Shown here: piece by piece, positions 40,590 to 50,047 of the stretch
Position numbering within the stretch: the stretch's first letter is position 1
Layout of the letters: each line of letters opens with the position of its first letter
Assembly: GCF_003610235.1 (NCBI RefSeq)
Contig: NZ_RAPR01000001.1
Span: 8,122,001 to 8,186,000, forward strand
Direction of reading: 5' to 3'
Length of the DNA: 64,000 nt
Source of the DNA: Catellatospora citrea
Lineage (GTDB): Bacteria; Actinomycetota; Actinomycetes; Mycobacteriales; Micromonosporaceae
Program-made: the position numbers and the translations under genes
The notes under the pieces: generated by a model
Told to the model about the DNA's origin: nothing
The model's input: only the letters and a program-made list of their open reading frames with translations
Databases searched by the model: none

Positions 40590-41267
40590 TCAGCGCCCGC
40601 CGCGCCGGGGGTCCCCACCTGGGGCGGGGCGCGGCGGAACCCGGGTCGGCGGCCACTGACGTTGCGTCGCTCGCCTGGTCAGCGGGGTGGCCACCTCAGG
40701 TGGGCCGTCAGGTGCGGTGTCGTCGGCCCGCGACACCCGGCGGGGCCGGCGCTCCGGCGGCCAGACCGGCTTCGGCTTGCACACCCACTGCGACTCGATC
40801 CCGCGGGCGTCTCGGCCGTCGTGGGCCTCGGCGAGCCAGTCGGCCAAGGTCAGCCCCTGGAGGGCGAGGGCGTGGTCGAGGCAGCAGCCGGACGGGTCCC
40901 ATCCCCACATCGGGCCGGACGGGTCGCGGAAGTCGACCAGCCACAGGATCGCGCAGCCCACGTCGTGCAGCGGGACCACACCCGGCGGGTGGCCGGGCCG
41001 CCCGCTGACCTCCTGATACCTCGTGATGAGGTCCGCGTCCTCGTCCGTCCAGGCACCGTCCCCGACGCCGAGGACGCTGTCGCGCGGCCCGAAGCCGCCG
41101 TTGGCGGCCTCCAGGTAGATCCGGCGGAGCAGCGGGGGCATGGCGAAGCCGATGAGCTGTTCGGACTCGGCGATCGCCGCGGGCGTGGCGAGCCGGGCCA
41201 GGCCCGCCCAGGACCGGGACTCCGGCAGGCGGGCGCGGATGCGGTCGAGCAGCTCGTCCTCGGTCAT
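40590..41267 (-). CDS. SMI1/KNR4 (SUKH) family protein
   Basis: 225 aa from ATG 41267; GTG 41303 is an alternative. SUKH-type core: ATPAAIAESEQLIGFAMPPLLRRIYLEAANGGFGP (split), GVGDGAW, VVPLHDVGCAILWLVDF. The C-terminal ~45 residues are basic and proline-rich, perhaps disordered. SUKH proteins often serve as immunity proteins against polymorphic toxins, but no toxin gene is adjacent. Divergent from the LLM oxidoreductase. Confidence 0.85.
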   Translation of the reverse strand: MTEDELLDRIRARLPESRSWAGLARLATPAAIAESEQLIGFAMPPLLRRIYLEAANGGFGPRDSVLGVGDGAWTDEDADLITRYQEVSGRPGHPPGVVPLHDVGCAILWLVDFRDPSGPMWGWDPSGCCLDHALALQGLTLADWLAEAHDGRDARGIESQWVCKPKPVWPPERRPRRVSRADDTAPDGPPEVATPLTRRATQRQWPPTRVPPRPAPGGDPRRGGR

Positions 41268-41386
41268 GCCCGCACGGCGGGGGTGGGCGTCGGCTTCGGA
41301 CACGCCCTGGAGGCTAACCCGATCCTCCGACACCGGTGGAACCCTGCGGTGCTCGCGACGGCTCGCGCTGCGGCATCATTTCCGGC

Positions 41387-42286
41387 GTGACCGAGTTGAC
41401 TGCACGACCTGAGACCAGAGTGGGCGCGGTGTTCGTGCCGCAGTTGCCGCCGGAGCGGCTGCGGTCGGTGGCACAGGCCGCCGACCAGGCCGGGCTGGAC
41501 GAGCTGTGGCTGTGGGAGGACTGCTTCCTGGAGAGCGGCATCACCGCGGCCGTCGCGGCGCTGGCCTGGACCGAGCGCCTCACCGTCGGCGTCGGGCTGC
41601 TGCCCGTGCCGCTGCGCAACGTCGCGATCACCGCGATGGAGCTGGCGACCCTGCACCGGCTGTTCCCCGGCCGGGCCAGGGTCGGTGTCGGGCACGGCGT
41701 GCAGGACTGGATGGGCCAGGTCGGCGCGCGGGTCGAGTCGCCGATGGCGCTGCTGCGCGAGCACCTGACGGCACTGCGGGCGCTGTTGTCCGGCGAGCGG
41801 GTCACCACCCAGGGCCGCTATGTCCGCCTGGACGGGGTGGCCCTGGACTGGCCGCCGGCGCACCGTCCCGAGCTGCTGGCCGGGGCGACCGGCGACCGGA
41901 CGCTGCGGCTGACCGGCGAGGTCGCCGACGGCACCATCCTCACCGGCGGCACCACCGTCGAGCAGGTGCGCCGGGCCCGGGGACTGATCGACGAGGGCCG
42001 GGCGAAGGCCGGGCGGACCGAGTATCACCAGGTCGTGGTCTACCTGCACGCGGCGACGGGGCCGGACGCGGCGGCGCGGCTGGAGGCCGAGCGGGTGCGC
42101 TGGGGCTACGACACCATGGCCGGGCACGGCGTGGCCGGGGGCGCGGAGGCGGTGGCCGAGGCGGTGCGCACCTGGGCGGAAGCGGGCGTCGACACGGTCG
42201 TGCTGCAGCCCACGCCCGACGACCCGGACCCCGAGGGCTTCGTGGCCTTCGTCGCGCAGGAGGTCACCCCGCTCGTGCGGAACTGA
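41387..42286 (+). CDS. LLM-class (F420-dependent-type) oxidoreductase
   Basis: 299 aa from GTG 41387. Luciferase-like TIM barrel: VGAVFVPQLPPERLRSVAQAAD, DELWLWEDCF, RLTVGVGLLPVPLRN, FPGRARVGVGHGV, and C-terminal AGVDTVVLQPTPDD. In actinomycetes such enzymes use F420 or FMN. Thirty-six nt before the FUSC transporter start, so possibly co-transcribed. Confidence 0.9.
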   Translation: MTELTARPETRVGAVFVPQLPPERLRSVAQAADQAGLDELWLWEDCFLESGITAAVAALAWTERLTVGVGLLPVPLRNVAITAMELATLHRLFPGRARVGVGHGVQDWMGQVGARVESPMALLREHLTALRALLSGERVTTQGRYVRLDGVALDWPPAHRPELLAGATGDRTLRLTGEVADGTILTGGTTVEQVRRARGLIDEGRAKAGRTEYHQVVVYLHAATGPDAAARLEAERVRWGYDTMAGHGVAGGAEAVAEAVRTWAEAGVDTVVLQPTPDDPDPEGFVAFVAQEVTPLVRN

Positions 42287-42321
42287 CCGCGCCACCGCCC
42301 GATCCGGGAGACGCTGAGGGG

Positions 42322-44487
42322 GTGAACCGGTGGCGCGCGCTGTGGTCGCCGACCGCCGCGCTGCGGGCGATCCGGGCGGCGGTGCTGGTCCCGGCGCTGT
42401 TCGCGTTCGCGCTGCTGGTGATCAAGTCGCCGCAGGTGGCCACGTTCACGGCGTTCGGCGGTTTCGCCAGCCTGGTGCTGGCGGCGTTCGGCGGCACGCG
42501 CCGGGACCGGGCCGTGGCGCACGCCATGCTCACCGCCGCGGGCGCGGTCCTGATCGTGATCGGCACGCTGGTCAGCCATTCCGTGGTGGCCGCCGCGATC
42601 GCCACCGCCGTCGTCGCGTTCACCTCGTACTTCGCCGCGGTCATCGGTCCCAACGACGCCTCGGGCGCGGCCGCCGCGATGCTGCCGTACATGCTGGCGG
42701 CGTCGGCGGCCGCCCCGGTCGGCGTCATCGGCGACCGGGTCGCCGGGTGGGTGCTCGCGACCGGGGTCGGTGGCCTGGCCGTGGTGCTGATGGCGCCCCG
42801 TACGGCGGGCGCGGAGCTGCGCCAGGCCACCGCCACGCTGGCCACCGGGCTCGCCGATCTGCTGGAGGCGGGAGCACTCCGGGCCGCGCTGCCGGAGCTG
42901 CGGGCCGCCGTCGCCGACGCCACGCACCGGATGATGGCCCTGTTCGTGTCCGCGCCGTACCGGCCGAGCGGGCTGGTCATCGCCGATCAGGCCATGGCCG
43001 GGGCGGTCAACCAGCTGGAATGGTGCAAGGGCCTGGTCGGCGACGGCATCGACCGGGTCGGCGACCTGCGCGACACGCCGCTGACGGTGCGGGCCCCGCT
43101 GGAGGCGTCGGCGAGGGTGCTGCGGGAGGCGGCCGCGGTGCTGCGCGGCGAGCCGGTCGACCCCGACCTGAAGGGCCTGGAGCAGACCTGCGCCGACAGC
43201 GTGGCCCGGCTGACCGGCCCCGGACGGCCGGACGCGGACGCGATGGAACTGGTGGTCGCCTTCTACGGCCAGACCACCGCGAACTGCGTCCGCGCCTTCG
43301 CCACCGACGTGCTCATCGCCACCCGCGGCGCCGATCCGCTGACCGCCGCCAGCAGCGTGCGCCGCTGGTACGGGCTGTCCCGGCCGGACCGGCCGCCGCT
43401 GCGCCGGCTGGTCACCCTGGCCGGGGTCGCCGGGATCGTGCTGCGCAACGCGAGCCTGCGCTCGGTGTGGTTCGTCAACGCGCTGCGCGGCGCGCTCGCG
43501 CTCTCCGCCGCAGTGGTGATCGTGCAGGTGAGCGGGGTGCGCAGCGGGTTCTGGGTGCTGCTGGGCGCGCTGTCGGTGCTGCGCACGAGCGCCGCGTCGA
43601 CGGGCACGCAGGCCGTCAAGGCGGTCGTCGGCACGGCCGCCGGGGTCGCGGTCGGTGCGGCCCTGCTGCCGCTGTTGGGCCCGTCGCCGTGGGCGAGCTG
43701 GGGCGCGCTGGCGGTCGCGGTGGCCGTGGTGGCGTACGGGCCGGGCAAGCTGCCGGACATCCTGAGCCAGGCGGCGTTCACCGTGGTCATCCTGGTGCTC
43801 TACAACATCCTCGCGCCGACCGGCTGGAAACTGGGCCTGGTGCGGCTGCAGGACGTGGCCATCGGCTGCCTGGTCAGCCTGGTCGCCGGGCTGCTGGTCT
43901 GGCCGCGCGGGGCCGGTGACCTGGTCCGCGACGACGTCGCGGAGATGTTCAAGGTCGGCGGGGTGCACCTGACCGAGGCGGTGGCGTGGGCCCTGGGGCG
44001 GCGGACGGGGCCACCCGACCAGGAGGTCCGTGCGGCCGCGTCGGCGTTCCGGCTGGAGGACGCGCTGCGCGGCTACCTCGCCGAACCCGGCTCGAAGCGG
44101 ATGGACCGGCAGGACCTGTGGCGGCTGGTCATCTCGGGGGTGCGGCTGCGGCAGACGGCGATCGCGCTCGACGACCTGACCCCGCGCGACGCCGCCCCGG
44201 ATCCGCGCTGCGATGCGCTGCTGCGCCACGCCGACGCGCTCGCCGCCTTCTACGCGGGCCTCGCCGAGCAGATCGGCGAGCCGTCCGGGCCGATGCCGCC
44301 GCTGCTCGCGCCGCCGAGCCCGCCCGACGACGAGGTCCTCGGCGCCGGCGGCGACGGCACACCCCTGCACCGGCTGCGCCGCCGCTGGGTCGGCGAGCAC
44401 CTGCGCCACCTGGAACTGCACCTGGCCGACCTGGTCGCCCCGGCGCACGCCCTGGCCGACCAGCGCCGCCGCCCGTGGTGGCGCTGA
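42322..44487 (+). CDS. FUSC-family membrane protein (aromatic-acid exporter-like)
   Basis: 721 aa from GTG 42322, after GAGGGG. Two blocks of membrane helices (residues ~10-170 and ~385-530) each followed by a cytoplasmic helical region, the duplicated arrangement of FUSC/YccS/AaeB proteins. The second block includes LRGALALSAAVVIVQVSGVRSGFWVLLGALSVLRTS, here split, the most conserved FUSC stretch. Such proteins export aromatic acids or fusaric acid. A bidirectional hairpin follows. Confidence 0.88.
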   Translation: MNRWRALWSPTAALRAIRAAVLVPALFAFALLVIKSPQVATFTAFGGFASLVLAAFGGTRRDRAVAHAMLTAAGAVLIVIGTLVSHSVVAAAIATAVVAFTSYFAAVIGPNDASGAAAAMLPYMLAASAAAPVGVIGDRVAGWVLATGVGGLAVVLMAPRTAGAELRQATATLATGLADLLEAGALRAALPELRAAVADATHRMMALFVSAPYRPSGLVIADQAMAGAVNQLEWCKGLVGDGIDRVGDLRDTPLTVRAPLEASARVLREAAAVLRGEPVDPDLKGLEQTCADSVARLTGPGRPDADAMELVVAFYGQTTANCVRAFATDVLIATRGADPLTAASSVRRWYGLSRPDRPPLRRLVTLAGVAGIVLRNASLRSVWFVNALRGALALSAAVVIVQVSGVRSGFWVLLGALSVLRTSAASTGTQAVKAVVGTAAGVAVGAALLPLLGPSPWASWGALAVAVAVVAYGPGKLPDILSQAAFTVVILVLYNILAPTGWKLGLVRLQDVAIGCLVSLVAGLLVWPRGAGDLVRDDVAEMFKVGGVHLTEAVAWALGRRTGPPDQEVRAAASAFRLEDALRGYLAEPGSKRMDRQDLWRLVISGVRLRQTAIALDDLTPRDAAPDPRCDALLRHADALAAFYAGLAEQIGEPSGPMPPLLAPPSPPDDEVLGAGGDGTPLHRLRRRWVGEHLRHLELHLADLVAPAHALADQRRRPWWR

Positions 44488-44499
44488 CCGGGAACCAGC

Positions 44500-44566
44500 C
44501 AAGATCGCAGTTTCGTGTCCAGGGCTGAGGCGGGAGCCCGGTTCCTGTCACGAAACAGCGATCTTG
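44500..44566. terminator. Large bidirectional hairpin with nested stem
   Basis: CAAGATCGCAGTTTCGTG (44500-44517) pairs with CACGAAACAGCGATCTTG (44549-44566), 17 of 18 positions, around a loop that contains its own GGGCT/AGCCC stem. Flanking GGAACC (44491) and GGTTCC (44540) add another pairing option. It lies between convergent genes. Confidence 0.8.
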
Positions 44567-44586
44567 CGGCGCAACCGCCGGGACGG

Positions 44587-45567
44587 TCAGCCGAGGGCGG
44601 CGGGGGATTCGGCGCCGTCGAGGAGTTTCGTCGGGGCGCCGGTGCCGTCGGCGGGCACGGACCAGATCGACGGGGTGCCGTCGGGGGCGCGCAGGGTGTA
44701 TGCCACGGTGCGCTCGTCGAGCCAGGCGGCCTGGTCGTCGACGCTCTGCGTCTCGGCCAGGTTCGTCACCGCCATGGTGGACGGGTCGAGCACGGACAAC
44801 CGCCAGCCGCGCTGCGGGTCGCCGCCGATCGCCTGCTTGAACGCGATCCGGGTGCCGTCGGGTGACAGCGACGGGCACTCGACGTTGTCGGTGAGCGTGC
44901 GCAGCGTGCGCGCCGCGAAGTCGCCGTGGACCAGGTAGCGCTTGCCCCCGGTCGCCATGGTGGCATAGAACGCGTTGTCGTCGGCGGTGAAGGTGACGCC
45001 CCAGAAGTTCATGTCGACGTTGCGGTAGGTCCGGCCCTCGCGGGTGACCGCGAAGTCCTCCAGCGTGGAGGCCATCGTGCCGGTGCGGGTGTCCAGGATG
45101 CCGGTGCGGGTGGAGAAGCCGCCGGTGCTGTAGGAGTCGCCGCCGACGAACGTGGTCCAGGCGACCATCCGGCCGCTGGCCGACACCCGGGCGCGGTTGG
45201 GCAGGCCGGGCACGGCGAACGTGCGCGTCGCGCGCAGCTGCCGGTCCAGCACCGTCAGCTGGTAGGACCAGGCAGTGTCGGGGTGGATGCACACGCCGGT
45301 GCCGGCGGCGGCGTAGACGCGTACGCACTCCAGGCCGGACACCAGCCGCGGGCCGGACGGATCGGCAAGCGAGACCGTGGCCGCGCGGCGGTCGGCGACG
45401 ACCAGCAGCCGCGGGCCCGGGTCCAGGGTGATCTCCGCGGCAGGCGCGGTGTCGGCTGTGGCGGCCTCGCCCCTGGCCAGCTGGATGTAGCCGACGGCGA
45501 CGGCGGCCAGTAGCACGGTGACGGCCGCGGCGATGGCGACGCGGGCGCGGGTGGACAGTGCGGTCAT
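44587..45567 (-). CDS. TolB-like beta-propeller protein with N-terminal membrane anchor
   Basis: 326 aa from ATG 45567. One membrane helix at residues ~8-27 (RVAIAAAVTVLLAAVAVGYIQL), then propeller repeats with TolB/WD40-like PD motifs (VSASGRMVAWTTFVGGD, FTADDNAFYATMATGGKRY, LSPDGTRIAFKQA, PDGTPSIWSVPADGT). Outside-facing, probably protein-binding. Its start overlaps the stop of the upstream MFS gene (ATGA), so the two are one operon. Confidence 0.85.
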   Translation of the reverse strand: MTALSTRARVAIAAAVTVLLAAVAVGYIQLARGEAATADTAPAAEITLDPGPRLLVVADRRAATVSLADPSGPRLVSGLECVRVYAAAGTGVCIHPDTAWSYQLTVLDRQLRATRTFAVPGLPNRARVSASGRMVAWTTFVGGDSYSTGGFSTRTGILDTRTGTMASTLEDFAVTREGRTYRNVDMNFWGVTFTADDNAFYATMATGGKRYLVHGDFAARTLRTLTDNVECPSLSPDGTRIAFKQAIGGDPQRGWRLSVLDPSTMAVTNLAETQSVDDQAAWLDERTVAYTLRAPDGTPSIWSVPADGTGAPTKLLDGAESPAALG

Positions 45568-46940
45568 CGCTCGACGTCGGCATTCTCGTTCGAGCGGTCC
45601 GTGCTCGTCGCTGTCCGCGGCTGCGGCGGGGGGTCGGTCGGGTCGTCCGGTTCGGGCAGCGGGCGGGAGTCGGCCGGGCCGCTGTTGCCCGCCGCGCCGC
45701 GACGTGCGGGCCTGAGCAGCAGTAGGGTCGCCGCGACGGCGACGACGACGGCGAGTGCGGCGACCCGGGACGCGGTGGCCGGTCCCCAGGTCTGCCAGGC
45801 GAGGCCGAACAGGACCGAGGAGACCAGGTAGGCCAGCGCCTGGCCGGTCTGGATCAACGCGATACCGGTGGTGCGCAGCCGGTCCGGCAGCACGGGCCCG
45901 GCCAGCGCCATCAGGATCCCGTCGGTCGCGGCGTAGAACAGCCCGTACAGTCCGAGCGTCACCACCAGCAGCGGCGAGCCGCCCAGCGGCCCGAACAGCA
46001 GCAGGTACGCGGCCGTCAGCGCGACATAGCCGCCGAGCATCACGGGCAGGCGGCCGATCCGGTCGGCGAGCACGCCGAGCGGCGCGGCCAGCAGCAGGTA
46101 GCCGAGGCTGGTCCCGGCGGCCAGCAGCGGGAACCACACGGTGCTCAGCTCCTCGCGGCGCTGCAGCAGCAGGTAGACGAAGCCGTCGCCGATGGTGGCC
46201 AGGCCCAGCAGGCACGCGGCCAGCACGAGGCGGCGCACCGGGGCGTCGCGCAGCAGCGCCGCGGCCTCGCGCAGGGACACCTTCGCCGTGGCGGGCACCG
46301 CTTCGCGGCGGTCGCGGACGAACAGCACCAGCACCATCACACCCAGCGCGGCGACGCAGAAGCTGACCACGAACACGGCGTCGAACGAGTTCGCGGCCAG
46401 CGCCAGCACGCCGAGCGCGACCAGCGGGCCGAGGAACGCGCCGACGCTGTCCATGGCGCGGTGCACGCCGAACGCCCGGCCCAGCGACTCCGGCGGGGTG
46501 GACAGCGTGATCATGGCGTCCCGGGGGGCGGCGCGCAGGCCCTTGCCGGTGCGGTCGGCGGCGATGACCAGCCCGATCGCGGGGACCGAGCGGCCCGCGG
46601 CCAGCAGTGCGAGCTTCGCCACCGCGGACAGGCTGTAACCGATGCCCGCCACGGCCTTGCGGCGGCGGGTGCGGTCGGCGACGTATCCGCCGACGAGTCG
46701 CAGCAGCGCGGTCGCTCCGGTGTAGACACCGTCGATCATGCCGTACGCCAGTGGGCTGAGCTGCAGCCCCAGCACCAGGTACAGGGGCAGCACGGCGGTG
46801 ACCATCTCGGACGACACGTCGGTGATCAGGCTGACCGTGCCCAGCGCGAAGACGTTCGCGCTGACCTTGGTGAACCGGCGTCGTCCGGATCGTTCCGCCG
46901 GGGGTGTGGCGGTCGGACTGGTGACGGTGGACAGGTACAC
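45564..46940 (-). CDS. MFS transporter
   Basis: 458 aa. GTG 46940 is preferred because GGGAGGAG lies 9 nt upstream; the ATG at 46964 contains that ribosome site in its reading frame. Twelve membrane helices, starting FALGTVSLITDVSSEMVTAVLPLYL; loop motif after helix 2 GGYVADRTRRRKAV; a conserved DRTGKGLRAAPRDAMI region as in the YfkF/'MFS_1, formate-like' group often found with TolB-like partners. The C-terminus is a proline/aspartate-rich tail. First gene of the operon. Confidence 0.88.
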   Translation of the reverse strand: MYLSTVTSPTATPPAERSGRRRFTKVSANVFALGTVSLITDVSSEMVTAVLPLYLVLGLQLSPLAYGMIDGVYTGATALLRLVGGYVADRTRRRKAVAGIGYSLSAVAKLALLAAGRSVPAIGLVIAADRTGKGLRAAPRDAMITLSTPPESLGRAFGVHRAMDSVGAFLGPLVALGVLALAANSFDAVFVVSFCVAALGVMVLVLFVRDRREAVPATAKVSLREAAALLRDAPVRRLVLAACLLGLATIGDGFVYLLLQRREELSTVWFPLLAAGTSLGYLLLAAPLGVLADRIGRLPVMLGGYVALTAAYLLLFGPLGGSPLLVVTLGLYGLFYAATDGILMALAGPVLPDRLRTTGIALIQTGQALAYLVSSVLFGLAWQTWGPATASRVAALAVVVAVAATLLLLRPARRGAAGNSGPADSRPLPEPDDPTDPPPQPRTATSTDRSNENADVER

Positions 46941-47154
46941 GCGGTTGCGCTCCTCCCGCGGCATGGCGCCCGCGACGACGGTGCAGATGGGTCGACCCGG
47001 ACCGTCCGGCGGCCACCGCTGTCGCGGCACGCCGCGGGCACCCCGCGTCGGGCACATCCTGAGCCGCCCGCGGTACGCAGGGCCCTCGCGCACGCCACCA
47101 CGGGGCGTGCTTCCGATGAACAGACGGTGTCACAGCGGCCGGTCGGCTGTGGAC

Positions 47155-47183
47155 GCTCATCCGACTCACCCATGTCGTTCACC
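47155..47183 (+). promoter_or_regulatory. PHO-box-like repeats upstream of the metallophosphatase
   Basis: Three units at 11-nt spacing: GCTCATC (47155), TCACCCA (47166) and GTTCACC (47177). The last equals the actinomycete PHO-box repeat GTTCACC, the first matches 5 of 7 and the middle one is poor. The gene that follows encodes a secreted phosphatase-like enzyme, so PhoP control under phosphate starvation is plausible. The rest of the 46941-47274 divergent region shows nothing else clear. Confidence 0.45.
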
Positions 47184-47274
47184 CGAACGTGTGCCTGCTG
47201 TTTCCAGGACTCCCTACATTCCTCGCACGGCTGCGCCGACCGCGCGGCCGTACACCCCCAGAAGGGCTCGAGTC

Positions 47275-48675
47275 ATGGGAATCCGCAAGGGCCGCTTGGC
47301 TTTGACGGCCGGCACGGCGTTCGTGCTGACCGCCGCCACGGTCGCGACCGTGCTGACGGTTTCGGCTCAGACCGCCGCTGCCGCGACGACCACGTTCACC
47401 CCGGTCGCCGACACGTACGTGCAGTCCGACACCGCGTCGACCAACTACGGCACCTCGGTGCAGATCACCGTCGACAGCTCGCCGCAGCGCCAGATGTTCC
47501 TGCGCTTCACGGTCAGCGGTGTCAGCGGCACCGTGACCAGCGCGAAGCTGCGGCTGCGTCACATCAGCGGCAACTCCGGCAGCGCCGCGGGCGGCACGTT
47601 CCGCGCGGTGTCGAACACGTCGTGGTCGGAGACCGGCACGACGTGGAACAACAAGCCCGCCCTCGACGGGGTGTCGCTGGGCAGCCTCGGCTCCGTCGTC
47701 GCCAACGGGTGGTACGAGGTCGACGTGACCTCGCACGTCACCGGCAACGGCACGTTCAGCATCGGCGCGAGCTCGACCAACAGCGACGGCGCCTACTACG
47801 ACACCCGCGAGACCGGCGCGGACTCGCCGCAGCTGGTGGTCACCACCGGCACCACCCCGTCGCCGAGCCCGTCCACCCCGCCGCCGTCGGGTGACCCGGT
47901 GCTGGTCGGCGCGGGTGACATCGCCGACTCCGGCTCGGGCGACACCGCCACCGCGGCGCTGCTCGACGGGATCTCCGGCACGGTCTTCACCACCGGCGAC
48001 AACGTCTACACCAACGGCACCGCGTCGGAGTTCAACAGCTACTACAACCCGACCTGGGGCCGGCACAAGGCGCGAACCCGGCCCGCGCCCGGCAACCACG
48101 ACTACAACACCTCGGGCGCGACCGGCTACTACAACTACTTCGGCTCGGTCGCCGGCCCGTCGGGCCAGGGCTACTACTCGTACGACCTGGGCAACTGGCA
48201 CGTCGTGTCGCTGAACTCGAACATCAGCATGTCGGCGGGCTCGGCCCAGGAGACCTGGCTGCGCAACGACCTGGCCGCCAGCGGCAAGCCGTGCACCATC
48301 GCGTACTGGCACCACCCGCTGTTCACCTCGGGCGCCAACCACGCCCCGTCCACCTCGACCCGTCCGCTGTACCAGGCGCTGTACGACTACAACGCCGACG
48401 TCGTCGTCTGGGGCCACAACCACCAGTACGAGCGCTTCGCGCCGACGAACCCGAGCGGCGGCGCGGACAGCTCGCGCGGCATCCGCTCGTTCGTGGCGGG
48501 CATGGGTGGTGCGGGCTTCTACGGCTTCGGCACCATCCAGCCCAACAGCCAGGCCCGCAACAGCGACACCTGGGGTGTCCTGAAGTTCACCCTGCACGCC
48601 AACAGCTACGACTGGCAGTTCGTCCCGCAGGCGGGCAAGACCTACAACGACAGCGGCACCGGCACCTGCCACTGA
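47275..48675 (+). CDS. Secreted metallophosphoesterase with N-terminal DNRLRE/CBM96-like domain
   Basis: 466 aa. Signal peptide 1-36 (ending AAA). A DNRLRE-type domain (residues ~38-190: ADTYVQSDTASTNYGTS, MFLRFTVSG, NTSWSETGTTWNNKPAL, DVTSHVTGNG), a Pro/Ser linker, then a purple-acid-phosphatase-like metallophosphoesterase: VGAGDIADSG, TGDNVYTNGTA, PGNHDYNTSG, YWHHPLF and WGHNHQYERFAP, giving all expected metal ligands. It probably releases phosphate outside the cell, consistent with the PHO-box-like repeats upstream. Confidence 0.93.
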   Translation: MGIRKGRLALTAGTAFVLTAATVATVLTVSAQTAAAATTTFTPVADTYVQSDTASTNYGTSVQITVDSSPQRQMFLRFTVSGVSGTVTSAKLRLRHISGNSGSAAGGTFRAVSNTSWSETGTTWNNKPALDGVSLGSLGSVVANGWYEVDVTSHVTGNGTFSIGASSTNSDGAYYDTRETGADSPQLVVTTGTTPSPSPSTPPPSGDPVLVGAGDIADSGSGDTATAALLDGISGTVFTTGDNVYTNGTASEFNSYYNPTWGRHKARTRPAPGNHDYNTSGATGYYNYFGSVAGPSGQGYYSYDLGNWHVVSLNSNISMSAGSAQETWLRNDLAASGKPCTIAYWHHPLFTSGANHAPSTSTRPLYQALYDYNADVVVWGHNHQYERFAPTNPSGGADSSRGIRSFVAGMGGAGFYGFGTIQPNSQARNSDTWGVLKFTLHANSYDWQFVPQAGKTYNDSGTGTCH

Positions 48676-48681
48676 CGATGC

Positions 48682-48724
48682 GAAGGGAACCTTCACCCCA
48701 GTCGATGTGGTGAAGGTTCCCTTC
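48682..48724. terminator. Perfect 16-bp hairpin
   Basis: GAAGGGAACCTTCACC (48682-48697) and GGTGAAGGTTCCCTTC (48709-48724), 11-nt loop, just after the phosphatase stop. The arms belong to the same AAGGG-n-n-CCTTC type as the hairpins at 15201 and 60788, with a different loop. Confidence 0.85.
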
Positions 48725-48744
48725 ACTTCCTCTAGGGTGGGCTG

Positions 48745-49935
48745 ATGTCGATTCACCGCAGATCCCTCCTGACCGGACTGATCGCCATCCCCGCCGCCGG
48801 CGCGGCCGGCGCCCTGATCGGCGCGAGCCCGGCCGCGGCCGCCCCCGCCTCGATCGACCGGACCGCGTTCAAGCTGCGCCGCCGCGCCGGCTCCTACGCC
48901 ACGGCGATCGCCGGGCTGGACGCGGCGCTGCCCAACGTCAGCGTCCAGCACGTCCTCGACGACGGCAACCGTGCCGCCACGCGCATCACCGCGGGCGAGG
49001 GCGCGGGCCTGGTCACCAACTTCGCCGCCGGCTTCCACTTCGAGAGCGGCGACGACAACACCGCCGAGTGGATCCCGCAGGGCATCACCACCAGCTCCGA
49101 CGCCCTCGACGCCGGGGTTTACGAGGACCGCAAGGCCGTGCTCGTCTCCTGGTACTCCACCGGCGTCGACGGCCAGAAGGGCGTACGCGTCAGCTTCGTC
49201 AACCGCACCGACCCGCTCGCCCCGGTCTACCGGCACGTGCTGCTCGTCGAGCCGTACACCTCGGGCGGCGTGCACAGCTACCGTCCCGTCACCATCCACG
49301 CGGGCGGCATCGCCTGGTACGGCCACCACCTCTACGTCGTCGACACCAGCAACGGCCTGCGTGTCTTCGACCTGAACCACCTCTGGCAGGTGTCCAGCAC
49401 GGTGTCCACGGCGTGCGGCCGCCAGTCCGACGGCAGCTACCAGGCCTTCGGCTACAAGTACGTGCTGCCGCAGTCGCTGGCGTACGACCAGGTCGGCTCG
49501 GGGGCGCTGCGCTTCTCGTTCATCTCCCTGGACCGCACCACCGCGCCGGACAGCTTCCTTGTGGGGGAGTACGGCAACCCCGGCACGGGCACCCGCCTGG
49601 TCCGCTGGGGCGTCGACTACACCGACCGCGAGCTGGTCCACGACAGCGGCTCCACCACCGACGCGACCGCGAGCTGGGCCTACCGGGTGGACGTGACCTC
49701 GATGCAGGGCGCGCTGAGCCTCAACGGCAAGTACTTCCTGTCCACCAGCGACGGCGACAGCAACGACGGCGACCTCGGCACCTGGACCCCCGGCGGCAGC
49801 GTCGTCATGCACTACGACACCCTGCCCGTCGGCACCGAGGACTTCACCTACCGCAGCAACACCGACGAACTCTGGACGGTGTCGGAGTACGCGGGCCGCC
49901 GCATGGCCATTTCCGTCAAGGCGGGCGCGTTCTGA
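48745..49935 (+). CDS. Tat-exported protein, probable beta-propeller
   Basis: 396 aa. Tat signal (HRRSLLTGLIAIPAAGAAG, cleavage after AAA near residue 33). The mature protein has repeated strand pairs with WYS, YGHHLYVVDTSNGLRVFDL, RFSFISLDRTTAPDSFLVGEYG and EDFTYRSNTDELWTVSEYAG, suggesting a six- or seven-bladed propeller. No catalytic motif recognised. It follows the phosphatase gene but a hairpin separates them and it has its own short promoter gap. Confidence 0.8.
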   Translation: MSIHRRSLLTGLIAIPAAGAAGALIGASPAAAAPASIDRTAFKLRRRAGSYATAIAGLDAALPNVSVQHVLDDGNRAATRITAGEGAGLVTNFAAGFHFESGDDNTAEWIPQGITTSSDALDAGVYEDRKAVLVSWYSTGVDGQKGVRVSFVNRTDPLAPVYRHVLLVEPYTSGGVHSYRPVTIHAGGIAWYGHHLYVVDTSNGLRVFDLNHLWQVSSTVSTACGRQSDGSYQAFGYKYVLPQSLAYDQVGSGALRFSFISLDRTTAPDSFLVGEYGNPGTGTRLVRWGVDYTDRELVHDSGSTTDATASWAYRVDVTSMQGALSLNGKYFLSTSDGDSNDGDLGTWTPGGSVVMHYDTLPVGTEDFTYRSNTDELWTVSEYAGRRMAISVKAGAF

Positions 49936-49945
49936 CCTTGCACGT

Positions 49946-49985
49946 CGAGCGCGAGCTGCCGATGTGTACCGGCAGCTCGCGCTCG
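49946..49985. terminator. Perfect 16-bp hairpin
   Basis: CGAGCGCGAGCTGCCG (49946-49961) and CGGCAGCTCGCGCTCG (49970-49985), 8-nt loop, between convergent genes ending at 49935 and 50048. Confidence 0.9.
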
Positions 49986-50047
49986 GGTTTGCAGGTGGTG
50001 CGGTCACACCGGGTGCCCCGTGTTCCCGGTGTTGGGGTCGCGACGCG

